A stretch of 64,000 bases of DNA from Halorussus pelagicus (GCF_004087835.1 NZ_CP035119.1:2542001-2606000); one strand, 5' to 3'. Shown: positions 9,524-19,118, counted from the first letter of the stretch. The notes: generated by a model not told the origin, from the sequence alone. Numbers and translations are program-made.

Positions 9524-9576
9524 CGGAAAGCACACTTTTATCAGTCGAGTCTCCGCATCGAAGAGACGAGAGTACG

Positions 9577-9855
9577 ATGGCGTTAGACACTCGCGGAGTC
9601 CTCGCAATCATCGCTTGGCTACTGATGACCGTCGCGCTCGTGACCGCCCGACGGGGTGACCGACTGCTCGGAACGTGGATCATGATGCTCGCGTTCGCCG
9701 TCGCCACGCTGTGGTCGGTGCTAAGCATGCTCTGGTCCCAGTCGAATCCCAGCGCATTGACGCCGAAGCTCTGGATAACGATGGTGTCGATGGCGGCGTC
9801 GGCAACGGTCTACTTCGGATACATGGGTCTCCACGGCGAGGGCATCGGCGAGTAG
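9577..9855 (+). CDS. small membrane protein, three predicted TM helices
   Basis: 92 residues with hydrophobic segments near 6-22, 32-52 and 62-82, joined by short polar loops. No recognised family. It lies 53 bases downstream of the DJ-1 gene and may share its transcript. The acidic C-terminus (GEGIGE) is probably external or cytoplasmic depending on topology, which I cannot fix. Confidence 0.7.
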   Translation: MALDTRGVLAIIAWLLMTVALVTARRGDRLLGTWIMMLAFAVATLWSVLSMLWSQSNPSALTPKLWITMVSMAASATVYFGYMGLHGEGIGE

Positions 9856-9970
9856 TTCGGTCGAGTAATCGGTCCTTGCTCTGCGAATCGCGGGGAGAAG
9901 CCCGTGCGTAATTGGCTCAATAACACTATTTATGAGCCTGTTTTACCATCGTCATCTCATAACCATTAGA

Positions 9971-9977
9971 TTTAAAT
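9971..9977 (+). promoter_or_regulatory. TATA box for the ABC-transporter operon (leaderless start)
   Basis: TTTAAAT is centred about 27 bases before the ATG at 10001, the normal archaeal distance from TATA to transcription start. The mRNA is therefore probably leaderless, beginning at or near the ATG. The surrounding 9920-10000 is clearly more AT-rich than the coding background. Confidence 0.7.
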
Positions 9978-10000
9978 GCGTGATTGCATACCACATTGGT

Positions 10001-12046
10001 ATGCCACACCGGCGCAACCGATCGGATGGTACGAACGATAGCCGACGTAAGTTTCTGAAAGCGAGTGGTGCTGGTGCCGTTGCCCTCTCTCTTGCAGGCT
10101 GTAGCAGTGGTGGCGACGACTCGAACGACGCCACGACTGACGACGGCGGAAACGAGACGACCGAAGCGACTCCCACCGAGAGCGACCAGTCCGCCGAAGA
10201 CATCGAGCGCGGCGGGACGCTCGTCTACGGGATGTCCTCTAAGCCGGACACGGCGAACATGCTCACGAGCAGTGGGGTGTATGCCGCCGTCGCGCTGAAC
10301 CGCGTGTACGAGTTCGGTACCGAACTCGACCCCGTCGATCAGTCGGTTCAACCGAATGTCTTCACCGACTGGAGCATCGAGGAGGGCGACAAGCCGAGCG
10401 TCTTCTTCGACATGCGGGAGGGGCTGAAGTGGAACGACGGCGAGGACTTCACCAAGGAGGACGTTCTGTTCACCTACCGGTACTGCATGGAGAACGAGCC
10501 GGGGAACTACGCCTCCGTCGTCGAGCCGATAGAGAGCATCGAAGAGGCCTCAGACAGCGACTGGGACTTCCGCATTGATCTCTCTCAGCCCATCGGCTAC
10601 TGGGAAACCGACACCCTCGGCGGTCTCCCGTTCCTGCCCAAACACAAGTGGGAGGGCAAAGACTACCAGCAGTACAGCCCGATGGAAGAGAACGAAAACG
10701 GTCCCGTCGGTCTCGGTCCGGCCCACCTCACGAAGTTCGACCCGGACACCTCGATGCAGATCGTCTTCGACCACGACAACTACTTCGAGACCCTCAGTAC
10801 CCTCGACTGGAAGCAGGAACACGACCAGCTCATCGCTGGCGGTCCGTTCCTCGACAAGGTCAACTTCAAGGTCTACGGTAGCAAGACCGCAATGACCAAC
10901 GCCTTCCTGCAGGGCGAAATCGACACCCACTACGGCTCGATGTCTACGTCCAAGATCGAGAAGGTGAAAAATACGGACGGCATGAGCCTCATCAACGGGG
11001 TCTCCAGCGGGTTCAGCTACCTCGGTTTCAACGGCCGTCGCAAACCGCTCGACGACGTTGGGTTCAAACAGGCGATAGCGTTCATGTTCGACGAACACTA
11101 CTGGGTCAACCGCCTGAAACAGGGCTACGTGGTCAAGGGCGACTTCGCCCAGACGCCCGGATACGCCAGACCTCGCCCCGACTTCCAGTTCGCGGGCGAA
11201 GACGAAGTCTCGACCCACCCGGCGACCGAAGCCTTCGACTTCCGGAACAAGGAGGCGGCAGTTCCCGACGTGGAGGCCGTCCGCAACTTCCTCACCGAGG
11301 GCAAGGTCATCGACGGCTCGGAAGGCACCTACGCGGGGAAAGACTACCCCGGCAGTCTCTCGGGCGTCAGTGCGAGCCAGTCGGAAGCCAAGTACGACTA
11401 CTCGTTCGGTAGCGTCCAGTCTAGCGTCCTGAAAGACTACGACGGAGCCGACAAGGAGATTCGCGTGGGCGGCAAGACCATTCCCGAGGTCATGGACGGC
11501 GAACCGATTACCTTCTTCATCGACCCGCCGAAGAACACGCCGAAAGAGGCCAAGGCAATCCAGCGATTGGTGGACAACCTCAAGCAACTCGGCATCCCGG
11601 TGAAGACCCAAGCGCTCTCGTTCAACACGATGTCTTCGAGAGTCTACAACGAGGAAGACTTCGACGTGTACCCGATGGGCTGGGGCGGCACCGGACCGTT
11701 CGGCAGTTCGGCCTACTCGTTCTTCCACAGCGACAACGCCGACGACCTCTCGGACGGCAACGACGAGAGCTTCATGTACAACTCCACGGGCTACGGTCTC
11801 TCCGGCGGCAGTGCCGACGACTTCCTCTCGACGGCTCGGAAGGAGTTGGACCCCGAGAAGCGGAATAAGACGACGGCGAAAGCGTTGGAGCGTATCTACC
11901 TCGACATGCCGTACTTCCTGATGCACTACGAGAAGATGCGCTGGCCGGTCAACGACCAGAAGTTCGGCGGATTCATCTCGAACCTCGTGGACCCGCCGTA
12001 CGCCTCGTTCGGCTCGGAGATCAACAACATCCACCTGAAAGAGTAG
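10001..12046 (+). CDS. ABC transporter substrate-binding lipoprotein (peptide/nickel family 5), Tat-exported
   Basis: 681 residues. The N-terminus has a twin-arginine motif (SRRKFLKASG), a hydrophobic stretch and a lipobox LAGC, then an acidic Ser/Thr linker: a Tat lipoprotein anchored outside the membrane, as usual in haloarchaea. The mature part has SBP family 5 features, including an early GGTLVYGMSSKPDTAN segment and a late VNDQKFGGF. It captures oligopeptides or a similar solute for the permeases encoded next. Start chosen at 10001 by the signal peptide and the TATA spacing; an upstream in-frame start is not supported. Confidence 0.93.
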   Translation: MPHRRNRSDGTNDSRRKFLKASGAGAVALSLAGCSSGGDDSNDATTDDGGNETTEATPTESDQSAEDIERGGTLVYGMSSKPDTANMLTSSGVYAAVALNRVYEFGTELDPVDQSVQPNVFTDWSIEEGDKPSVFFDMREGLKWNDGEDFTKEDVLFTYRYCMENEPGNYASVVEPIESIEEASDSDWDFRIDLSQPIGYWETDTLGGLPFLPKHKWEGKDYQQYSPMEENENGPVGLGPAHLTKFDPDTSMQIVFDHDNYFETLSTLDWKQEHDQLIAGGPFLDKVNFKVYGSKTAMTNAFLQGEIDTHYGSMSTSKIEKVKNTDGMSLINGVSSGFSYLGFNGRRKPLDDVGFKQAIAFMFDEHYWVNRLKQGYVVKGDFAQTPGYARPRPDFQFAGEDEVSTHPATEAFDFRNKEAAVPDVEAVRNFLTEGKVIDGSEGTYAGKDYPGSLSGVSASQSEAKYDYSFGSVQSSVLKDYDGADKEIRVGGKTIPEVMDGEPITFFIDPPKNTPKEAKAIQRLVDNLKQLGIPVKTQALSFNTMSSRVYNEEDFDVYPMGWGGTGPFGSSAYSFFHSDNADDLSDGNDESFMYNSTGYGLSGGSADDFLSTARKELDPEKRNKTTAKALERIYLDMPYFLMHYEKMRWPVNDQKFGGFISNLVDPPYASFGSEINNIHLKE

Positions 12047-12240
12047 CACGGTCGCTACTCCCTCTCGAACTTCGTTTTCGTCCGACGAGAACACCATTCG
12101 AATACTAGCGAGTGGTTGATTCGAGGGGGTGCTTTGCCGTGGTAAATCATCACATTGATAACGAACCTCCACAATGAATCTCACGTATTTGCCAGAGTCG
12201 CAGTTAAAACAAGCGAGCAAATGGTAACCGAATACAAAAT

Positions 12241-13230
12241 ATGACACGAATTAGCGCACGATACCTCGGCAAGCGGTTGGTCGTCTCCTACCTGACCCTG
12301 CTTGTCATCATGTCGCTGCTGTTCGTCCTCATCCGGAGCATGCCGGGGTCGTTCATCTCCTCGATGATTACCCCGGAGCTAGACCAAGCGGACATCCAGC
12401 AACTACGCCGGACGTGGGGTCTCAACGAACCGATTTGGAGCCAGTACCTCGACTTCATGATTAACTACCAGACCGGTAACTTCGGTCGGTCGCCGACGTA
12501 CAAGGCACCCGTCTGGGACGTTATCATCAGTCGTCTTCCGCGGACGTTAGTCCTCTTCGGCGCGGCGTTCATCGCCCAGTTCATCATCGGCCCGCTCGTC
12601 GGGATGTACCTCGGCTGGTGGCGCGGCACTCGGAAGGACAAGACCATCTTCACGTCGAGTCTTGCGGTGTACTCGATGCCAGCCTTCTGGCTGGCGTGGT
12701 TGTTCATCTGGCTGTTCAACTACGAACTCGGCTGGTTTCCGAGTACCTACATGTTCACGAAGTTCGCCGAGTTCGACTGGACCGTGATGAACATCATCTT
12801 CGACGTTCTCAAACACATCACGCTTCCGCTCATCAGCATCGCATTCGTCTCGTGGGTCGGTGCGATGCTGGTCATGCGTCCGGAGATGAACAACGTCACC
12901 AGCGAGGACTACGTGTTCCTCGCGCAGGCCAAGGGCCTGAGCGAACGGACCGTGATGATAAAACACGCGGCGCGAAACGCGCTGATTCCGGTGGCGACCC
13001 AAGCCATCGTCGGTCTCGCGTTCCTGCTCGACGGGAGCGTCATCATCGAGAACGTGTTCAGTTGGCCGGGTCTCGGACAGGTCATCGTCACCTCGGTGCT
13101 GAGTCGAGACTACCCGGTCTCGCAAGCGGCGTTCTTCATGCTCGCCATCCTCATCATCGTCATGCGACTCCTGACCGACATCGCGTACACGTATCTCGAC
13201 CCGCGGATCAAGTTCGGAGGTGACTCGTAA
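12241..13230 (+). CDS. ABC transporter permease, DppB/OppB type
   Basis: 329 residues with six hydrophobic segments. The first is preceded by YLGKRLVVSYLTLLVIMSL, typical of DppB. The EAA loop that docks with the ATPases is near residues 220-240 (EDYVFLAQAKGLSERTVM, then KHAARNALIPV). It forms half of the membrane channel with the next gene, whose ATG overlaps this stop (TAATG), indicating translational coupling. Confidence 0.94.
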   Translation: MTRISARYLGKRLVVSYLTLLVIMSLLFVLIRSMPGSFISSMITPELDQADIQQLRRTWGLNEPIWSQYLDFMINYQTGNFGRSPTYKAPVWDVIISRLPRTLVLFGAAFIAQFIIGPLVGMYLGWWRGTRKDKTIFTSSLAVYSMPAFWLAWLFIWLFNYELGWFPSTYMFTKFAEFDWTVMNIIFDVLKHITLPLISIAFVSWVGAMLVMRPEMNNVTSEDYVFLAQAKGLSERTVMIKHAARNALIPVATQAIVGLAFLLDGSVIIENVFSWPGLGQVIVTSVLSRDYPVSQAAFFMLAILIIVMRLLTDIAYTYLDPRIKFGGDS

Positions 13231-14189
13231 TGTCCACGGAGACCGAAAGCTCCTCGCAGTTCGACTCGCTGAAGGAGCGCTGGCGACCACGCATCGAGCG
13301 GTTCCGTCGCGGTTGGGACCGATTTACCGCCGAGAAGATGGGCGTGCTGGGCGTCGTCATCATGGTGGTGTTCATCCTCTGGGCGCTGTTCCCCGACTTC
13401 TTCGCGCCCCACTCGCTGGAGTGGCGGGCGTATCTCGGGACCGAACCCGGACGGATGACGGCCGAGCAGTCCGAATCGCTCCCGCATCCGCCCGCGTTCG
13501 GCGACCCGTTCTGGGCACCGCTCGGAACGAACTACGGCGGAGAGGGCATTCTGACGCTCATCATCCATGCGGCCGACGACGCGCTGTACATCGGCTTCGC
13601 GGCCGGTCTACTGTCGAGTCTCGTGGGCGTTCCGCTCGGACTCATCAGTGGCTTCTACGGAAACACATGGATCGACGAGATCATCCAGCGCATCGTTGAC
13701 GTGATGTTCGGCCTGCCGTTCCTGCCGTTCCTCATCGTCCTCGTGGCGATTCGGGGTATCACGACGACGAACATCATCCTCGGCATCGCGGTCACGTCGT
13801 GGCTCAACAACTGCATCGTCATCCGTGGCGCGACGCTCTCGCTGAAGGAGCGGTCGTACGTCGAGTCCGCAAAGGTCGCGGGCGCGAGCGACACGCGAAT
13901 CGTGTTCCGACACATCATGCCCAACGTCCTGCCGCTGGCGTTCGTCTTCCTCGCGCAGGACGCCGCGACAGCCATCATCGCGCAGGCGTCGCTGGCGTAC
14001 CTCGGACTGGCGGACTTCACCGCCAACTCGTGGGGACTGATGCTCCAGAACATCAAGTCGGGTGGATACGTCTTCGAGGCGTGGTGGTGGCTCATCCCGC
14101 CGGGCGTCTGTATCATGCTCGTCGCGGCGGCGTTCTACTTCGTCGGCTTCTCGATGGAGGACGTGACCAACCCGCAGGAGGACAGCTGA
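13230..14189 (+). CDS. ABC transporter permease, DppC/OppC type
   Basis: 319 residues. A cytoplasmic N-terminal segment precedes the first TM helix (about 33-52). Six TM helices in all, with the EAA-loop region KERSYVESAKVAGASDTRIV near 205-225. It contains an extra loop after TM1 (residues 55-105), common in haloarchaeal DppC. Partner of the preceding DppB-type permease; the two ATPases that power them follow. Confidence 0.94.
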   Translation: MSTETESSSQFDSLKERWRPRIERFRRGWDRFTAEKMGVLGVVIMVVFILWALFPDFFAPHSLEWRAYLGTEPGRMTAEQSESLPHPPAFGDPFWAPLGTNYGGEGILTLIIHAADDALYIGFAAGLLSSLVGVPLGLISGFYGNTWIDEIIQRIVDVMFGLPFLPFLIVLVAIRGITTTNIILGIAVTSWLNNCIVIRGATLSLKERSYVESAKVAGASDTRIVFRHIMPNVLPLAFVFLAQDAATAIIAQASLAYLGLADFTANSWGLMLQNIKSGGYVFEAWWWLIPPGVCIMLVAAAFYFVGFSMEDVTNPQEDS

Positions 14190-14190
14190 A

Positions 14191-15336
14191 ATGTCATTAC
14201 TCGAAGTTAACGATCTCTCGGTGCGATACGACGCTGGCGAGTCGAAAGTCCACGCCGTTGACGAAGTGGACTTCAACGTCGAACACGGCGAGACGTTCGG
14301 TCTCGTCGGCGAGTCGGGCTGTGGCAAGACGACGCTCGGCAAGTCGCTCATCCAGTTGCTCGACTCGAACGGCTCCGTCGAGAGCGGCGAAATCTGGTTC
14401 GACGGCACGCTCCCGCGGTGGGAAGACGAGAGCGGGAACGCCCGCCGCGAGATAATCGAGGACGACCAGTACCCCGTCCGCGAGGACGGGATGACCGACC
14501 TCTCGGAACTGGACGACCAAGACATTCGGGACATCCGGTGGCGCAACATCGCGCTGATTCCCCAGAGCGCGATGAACGCGCTCAATCCCGTCTACAAGGT
14601 CGGCGACCAGATTATCGAGGCCATCCTCCGACACGAACCGAACACGTCCCGAGAGGAGGCCGACGAGCGCGCCCGCGACCTGCTCGAACGGGTCGGCATC
14701 GAACCCGAACGGGCCGACGACTACGCCCACGAGTATTCGGGCGGGATGAAACAGCGCGCGGTCATCGCCATGGCGATGGCGTGCAATCCGGATATGCTCA
14801 TCGCCGACGAGCCGACGACGGCGCTCGACGTTATCATTCAGGACCGAATCCTTGAGGAACTCGAAGAGCTACAGGAGGAGTTCGATGTCTCCATCCTCGT
14901 CATCAGCCACGACATCAGCGTCATGGCCGAAATCTGTGACAAACTCGGCGTGATGTACGGCGGCAAGATGATGGAGAGCGGTCCCAAGCGCGAAGTTCTC
15001 GAAGACGCCGCCAACCCCTACACGCTCGGGTTGAAAAACTCCTTCCCGACGGTCAAACAGGAACAAGAGCAGTTGGTCTCGATTCCGGGGTCACCGCCGA
15101 CGCTACTCGACCCCGGCAAAGGCTGTCGGTTCGCCGACCGGTGTCCGTTCGTGACCGACGAGTGTCACACCGAACACCCGCCGATGTACGACGTTGACGC
15201 CGCCGAGGACGGGACGCGAACCGAAGCCACCGACCGCCACGCACATCGGTCGGCGTGTTACCAAATTGACGACCTCGAACGAATGCGCGAAGACGCAGCC
15301 AAGGAGGAAATATGGACAGAAACGCAGACCCACTGA
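14191..15336 (+). CDS. ABC transporter ATP-binding protein, DppD/OppD type
   Basis: 381 residues. Walker A is GESGCGKTTLGKS (about 36-48), the signature YSGGMKQRA, Walker B MLIADEPTTALD and the switch histidine in LVISHD. The C-terminal oligopeptide/dipeptide (HPY) domain contains GCRFADRCP. There is a longer-than-usual insertion between Walker A and the Q-loop (about 60-115), rich in Asp/Glu. It starts one base after the DppC stop. Hydrolyses ATP to drive peptide-type uptake. Confidence 0.94.
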   Translation: MSLLEVNDLSVRYDAGESKVHAVDEVDFNVEHGETFGLVGESGCGKTTLGKSLIQLLDSNGSVESGEIWFDGTLPRWEDESGNARREIIEDDQYPVREDGMTDLSELDDQDIRDIRWRNIALIPQSAMNALNPVYKVGDQIIEAILRHEPNTSREEADERARDLLERVGIEPERADDYAHEYSGGMKQRAVIAMAMACNPDMLIADEPTTALDVIIQDRILEELEELQEEFDVSILVISHDISVMAEICDKLGVMYGGKMMESGPKREVLEDAANPYTLGLKNSFPTVKQEQEQLVSIPGSPPTLLDPGKGCRFADRCPFVTDECHTEHPPMYDVDAAEDGTRTEATDRHAHRSACYQIDDLERMREDAAKEEIWTETQTH

Positions 15337-16673
15337 TCGAAGTCGAAAATCTCTCGAAATGGTTCGGGATGTCTCAGGGGATCGTAGACCGCCTGATGGG
15401 CAACGAACCCACACCCGTGAAAGCAGTTGACGACGTATCGCTCACCATCAACGAGGGCGACATCATGGGTATCGCGGGCGAGTCCGGCTGTGGAAAGACC
15501 ACGCTGGGCAAACTGCTCGTTCAGCTCTACGAACCGACAAAGGGGAGCATTCACTTCGACGGCAACGACATCACCGAGATGTCCAACGACGAAGAAGAGG
15601 AGTTCCGAAAGCGGGTCCAGATGATCTTTCAGGACCCCTTCGAGAGCCTCAACCCGCGGATGACCGTCTTCCAGTCGGTCGTGGAACCGCTCCGCATCAA
15701 CGACATGCACGACGGCTACAGCGAGCGCCGCGAACGCGTCATCGAGGTGCTCAACGAGGTCGGTCTCTCGCCAGCCGAGGCGTACCTCAACGAGTTCCCC
15801 AAGGAACTCTCCGGCGGCGAACTCCAGCGCGTCGCCATCGCGCGGGCGCTGGTCGTCAACCCCGACTTCGTGGTCTGTGACGAACCCGTCTCGATGCTCG
15901 ACGTGTCTATCCGGGCGGGCGTGTTGAACCTGATGAAGGAGTTGCAGGACGAGTACGGCCTGACCTACGTGTTCATCAGCCACGACCTCTCGCTCATCCG
16001 GTACATGTGCGACCGGACCGCCATCATGTATCTCGGCGACGTTATCGAGCAGGGACCGACCGACGAGGTGGTGATGAACCCCAAACACCCCTACACCGAG
16101 GCGCTGTTCGACGCGGTGCCGGAGGTTGCGCCAGACGCCGAGCGACGCCGCGCGAACGTGACGGGCGAGGTCCCCAACCCGCGAAACCCGCCCTCCGGCT
16201 GTCGGTTCCATCCGCGGTGTTCGAAGATCATCCCGCCTCAGGACTGGTCCGGTAGCCAACCTGCGTTCCGGCGAGCGTTCCAGTTCAAGCGGAAGGTATT
16301 GAGCGAACAACTCGGGCCGGAGGACGTAGAGACCAGTCCCGAGACCGCGAGCGGTCGCGCCGCCGAGGAGTTGATGGAACACGGCCTGTCGCTCGAACTT
16401 CCGGAGGAACACCGCCCCGCCTCCGAGACCGGGAGTCGGATAGATATCGAGACGTTGGACCTGCCTCAAGCGGCCGAGACGGCGATTCGGGAGGCCGCCG
16501 AGCGCGTCGTCCAGAGCGACTACGAGGGCGCGCGCGACGCTCTCGACGGCGAGTTCCAAACGATCTGTGAACACGACCACCCCGACCTCCGCGAGGCCGG
16601 ACCGCAGATAACCGCGTGTCATCTCTACGAGAGTGCAGCGCAGACGCCGAAAGCGCCGGGCGCGGACGACTGA
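15312..16673 (+). CDS. ABC transporter ATP-binding protein, DppF/OppF type, with extended C-terminus
   Basis: 453 residues, overlapping the previous gene by 25 bases in another frame. Walker A is GESGCGKTTLGKL, signature LSGGELQRVAIARAL, Walker B FVVCDEPVSMLD, and the HPY motif GCRFHPRCS lies near residue 300. Family members end soon after the HPY domain (about 330 residues). This one goes on for about 120 residues with a helical tail rich in Glu/Ala and three further cysteines or histidines. Such tails recur in haloarchaeal DppF; the role is unknown. Confidence 0.93.
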   Translation: MDRNADPLIEVENLSKWFGMSQGIVDRLMGNEPTPVKAVDDVSLTINEGDIMGIAGESGCGKTTLGKLLVQLYEPTKGSIHFDGNDITEMSNDEEEEFRKRVQMIFQDPFESLNPRMTVFQSVVEPLRINDMHDGYSERRERVIEVLNEVGLSPAEAYLNEFPKELSGGELQRVAIARALVVNPDFVVCDEPVSMLDVSIRAGVLNLMKELQDEYGLTYVFISHDLSLIRYMCDRTAIMYLGDVIEQGPTDEVVMNPKHPYTEALFDAVPEVAPDAERRRANVTGEVPNPRNPPSGCRFHPRCSKIIPPQDWSGSQPAFRRAFQFKRKVLSEQLGPEDVETSPETASGRAAEELMEHGLSLELPEEHRPASETGSRIDIETLDLPQAAETAIREAAERVVQSDYEGARDALDGEFQTICEHDHPDLREAGPQITACHLYESAAQTPKAPGADD

Positions 16674-16855
16674 CCGCGATGGCTGACCACAGGCGACCGA
16701 GCGCAGGCTGACCGCAGGCGACGAACTCCGGCAAGCGACATTCGCACGGACTCCGCGTTCGCGGACTCGCGGAGCGGGTTTCCGGTCGCTCCGGTCGATT
16801 CTTCACGGATTTCGAAAACGCTTATCTTTCCGCAGTGTGGTAGTTGTGGTAACTT

Positions 16856-17335
16856 ATGGCAGACCGAACGTTACCGCGGCCCCGAAAACCGATTACGCTG
16901 GGGTCGTTTCTGCTCGTCGCGCTCGTCGCCGTGGCGTTGTTCGTTCCGACGTTCTCGGGGCATCTCGCCGTGATGAACACGGTCAGCATGGATGCGACTG
17001 CGACCGACGTGACGCTCTCGGAGGACCGCGAACAGCTCGTCGTCGAGATAGCGGTCCGCAATCCGACGCGGGCCGAGTTCACGGCATCTTACGGCCGACT
17101 CTACGGAAAAGCCGACGGGACGCAACTGACCGGCACCGGGAATCAGGTCGAAGAGACGACGATTCCCGCGGGCGAGACCCGGACCGTGGCCGCCCGGATT
17201 AGCGTCCCGGAAAAACACCGCGAGCGGGCCGCCGAAGCCGTCGAGGCGGGCAGCGTCGTCGTGACGGGACAACTTGAGGGGTCGATACGCGACCAGCGCA
17301 CCGAAATCGAGATCACGGAGGAGACGGATGGCTGA
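16856..17335 (+). CDS. membrane-anchored protein, LEA2-like outer domain
   Basis: 159 residues with one N-terminal TM helix (about 13-33) and a beta-rich outer domain. Pattern: V-L-x-V-E-I-A-V-R-N-P-T, then a Gly-rich turn and ETTIPAGETRTV, typical of an immunoglobulin-like LEA type-2 fold. Function not recognised. Its last 8 bases overlap the start of the next gene, so the two are probably co-translated. Confidence 0.75.
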   Translation: MADRTLPRPRKPITLGSFLLVALVAVALFVPTFSGHLAVMNTVSMDATATDVTLSEDREQLVVEIAVRNPTRAEFTASYGRLYGKADGTQLTGTGNQVEETTIPAGETRTVAARISVPEKHRERAAEAVEAGSVVVTGQLEGSIRDQRTEIEITEETDG

Positions 17336-17774
17336 ACGGACGCTCTCGGGGACGCGGTTCGGATTCGGGGCGATTCGGGGACGACTCCGACTGCTCGTGC
17401 TCGGGTCGCTCATCGGCGTCGTCGCCGGAACTGGCGTGTTCATGTTTCTCAAAGACCATTTTCTGCCGTGGGGTGTCACCGAGATGTGGGCGCTCGCTCT
17501 CGTCGGCGTCGCGGGCGCGTACGCCCACTTCCTCGCGGACGACCTCACGGAGAGTATCAGTCTCTCGCTCGTCGCGGTGCTGGTCGGGCTTGCCGTTCAG
17601 GTCCTCGCGTGGATCGCGCCGCTCTGGGTCCACAGCTACGCGCCGTTCACCCGCGACCTCCTCCTGCCGAAGATGATCGGCGAGGCGCTCGCTAGCGGCC
17701 TGCCACCCTACGTGATCACGTTCTACGGAACGTACTTCGGCGCGCTGATTGTCGGCGGGTACTTCGAGACCTGA
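17328..17774 (+). CDS. polytopic membrane protein, unknown
   Basis: 148 residues with four hydrophobic segments (about 20-40, 52-68, 75-97, 120-143). The ATG at 17328 overlaps the preceding stop; a more upstream frame start would lie inside the previous gene and is rejected. No recognised family. Confidence 0.7.
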   Translation: MAERTLSGTRFGFGAIRGRLRLLVLGSLIGVVAGTGVFMFLKDHFLPWGVTEMWALALVGVAGAYAHFLADDLTESISLSLVAVLVGLAVQVLAWIAPLWVHSYAPFTRDLLLPKMIGEALASGLPPYVITFYGTYFGALIVGGYFET

Positions 17775-17812
17775 CGCGCGCGACGATGCCCCGCTCGATT
17801 CGTATCCCGAAA

Positions 17813-17818
17813 TTTATA
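17813..17818 (+). promoter_or_regulatory. TATA box (TTTATA) for the leaderless gene at 17843
   Basis: TTTATA is centred about 27 bases upstream of a GTG at 17843. The match to archaeal TATA-to-start spacing favours GTG 17843 over the in-frame ATG at 17786, which lies upstream of the box. Confidence 0.55.
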
Positions 17819-17842
17819 CGCCGTCCCGCGCTACGTCATCCC

Positions 17843-18103
17843 GTGCCGAAGAACACGCCACAGCGCGAGAAGACGGTCCGCGAGGAGGGCACGTACGCCA
17901 GCCACGGCGACGACCCGACGCTCGCCGGATACCTCTCGTCGCTGTTTCTGGTGGTCTCTGTGCCGGGATTCATCGCCGCGGCCTACGGCGGCCACTGGAT
18001 CGGACTCTACGCTTACTCGGCCATCGTGCCGGTGTTCGCCGGACTCCTCATGGCGTCGCTCGCCGTGGCGTTCGCCCTGATGCACTGGTTGACCGGACAG
18101 TGA
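17843..18103 (+). CDS. small membrane protein, two or three TM helices
   Basis: 86 residues from the GTG. A polar N-terminus (PKNTPQREKTVREEGTYA) is followed by hydrophobic segments near 30-52 and 57-83. No recognised family; small proteins of this shape are common in haloarchaea. Start set by the TATA box. The alternative ATG at 17786 would add 19 basic residues. Confidence 0.65.
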   Translation: MPKNTPQREKTVREEGTYASHGDDPTLAGYLSSLFLVVSVPGFIAAAYGGHWIGLYAYSAIVPVFAGLLMASLAVAFALMHWLTGQ

Positions 18104-18109
18104 GGTCGG

Positions 18110-18322
18110 TCAGAAGACGTTCGTCCGGAGCGTCATGTAGAACACAACGACCATCGCGGCGACGAGGAGCGAGAACTCGGTTCGCGTCGGGGAGTTCGAA
18201 CTGCCGAGGAAGAAGAAAGCCAGACTGGTGAGACCCAGTCCCGCCGCCAACGCGAACAGCAGCATCGTCCGGTTTCGCTCGTCGGTCAACCAGACGTACA
18301 CCGATTCCTTCGGGTCGTCCAT
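18110..18322 (-). CDS. small membrane protein, two TM helices
   Basis: 70 residues beginning MDDPKESVYVWLTDERNR, then two hydrophobic segments (about 19-40 and 48-66). Convergent with the gene ending at 18103. The longer open frame upstream of the ATG at 18322 is Arg-rich and is a shadow of the neighbouring gene. Confidence 0.7.
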   Translation of the reverse strand: MDDPKESVYVWLTDERNRTMLLFALAAGLGLTSLAFFFLGSSNSPTRTEFSLLVAAMVVVFYMTLRTNVF

Positions 18323-18330
18323 GCGCCGAG

Positions 18331-18864
18331 TCAGTACCAGATCTCCTTGTAATCGCACTCGACCGGTTCGGCCGTGACGTTCTGGACGAGCGCCATCGAG
18401 GTCAGCGCGACCTGCGTGTCGGCGGTGAACTCCGAGTCCTCGTCGCGCCACTCGCAGACGCCGACGCCGACTTCCACTTTCCAGTCGCCGACGGTTATCA
18501 GCCACTCGTCGGGGAGGTCCGCCACGTCGTCGTCAAGCTTGACTCGGAAGAGGTACTTGTAGGTCCTCTCGCAGCGGTCGCTGATGTCCTCGCCCGCCAT
18601 GTACTCGGGGAACGTCGGCGTGCCGAACAGCTGGACCAGTCGGTACAGCGCGGTTCCCACGTCGCCGTCAACGGGTTCGCCGGGTTCCTCGCTCATCGGC
18701 GCGCGAACGTCGAGGTCTCCACGGTCGTTGATTAGGTCTTCAGCCAGCGTCTCGCCGTTCTCACGGCGGCGGCGAATTTCGTCCTGCGAAATCGGTTCGA
18801 GGACGAGGTTCTGCAACTGTTCGAGATCGGGTGCGTCGGGGTGTGTGCGAACGTCGGTTGGCAT
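18331..18864 (-). CDS. conserved haloarchaeal protein of unknown function
   Basis: 177 residues, soluble and acidic, with a mixed alpha/beta pattern: an N-terminal helix with ISQDEIRRRRENGETLAED, and later strands such as DEWLITVGDWKVEVGVG. No domain recognised. It precedes the 70-aa membrane protein gene by 8 bases and follows the 83-aa one by 2 bases, so these three minus-strand genes probably form an operon. Confidence 0.75.
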   Translation of the reverse strand: MPTDVRTHPDAPDLEQLQNLVLEPISQDEIRRRRENGETLAEDLINDRGDLDVRAPMSEEPGEPVDGDVGTALYRLVQLFGTPTFPEYMAGEDISDRCERTYKYLFRVKLDDDVADLPDEWLITVGDWKVEVGVGVCEWRDEDSEFTADTQVALTSMALVQNVTAEPVECDYKEIWY

Positions 18865-18866
18865 GG

Positions 18867-19118
18867 TTAGTAAGCGAAGTAGTTGAAGCCGCGCCACCCG
18901 AGATAGCCGACGGCCAGCGTACCGACGCCGACGCCGGTTACTGCGAGTGCCTCGAAGCTAGTGACCGCTCCCTGCTCGATGGGGTCGAGGTTGAAATAGA
19001 GGGTGATACCCGTCGTGATGAGGATGTATCCGATTACGACCCCGAGAAGCATGACTGCCAACGATGCAAAACCCGCCGGACCGCGTAGGGGTTTCGGGAC
19101 TTGTTCGCGTATCGCCAT
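18867..19118 (-). CDS. small membrane protein, two TM helices
   Basis: 83 residues. Basic start MAIREQVPKPLR, TM segments near 17-40 and 54-74, and an aromatic C-terminus (WRGFNYFAY). First gene of a three-gene leftward group; AT-rich sequence at 19119-19142 is a plausible promoter. Confidence 0.7.
   Translation of the reverse strand: MAIREQVPKPLRGPAGFASLAVMLLGVVIGYILITTGITLYFNLDPIEQGAVTSFEALAVTGVGVGTLAVGYLGWRGFNYFAY

Noticed and set aside
10550-12247. 565-codon minus-strand frame over the substrate-binding protein gene
   Set aside because: Mirror frame of an unmistakable Tat lipoprotein gene; no domain.
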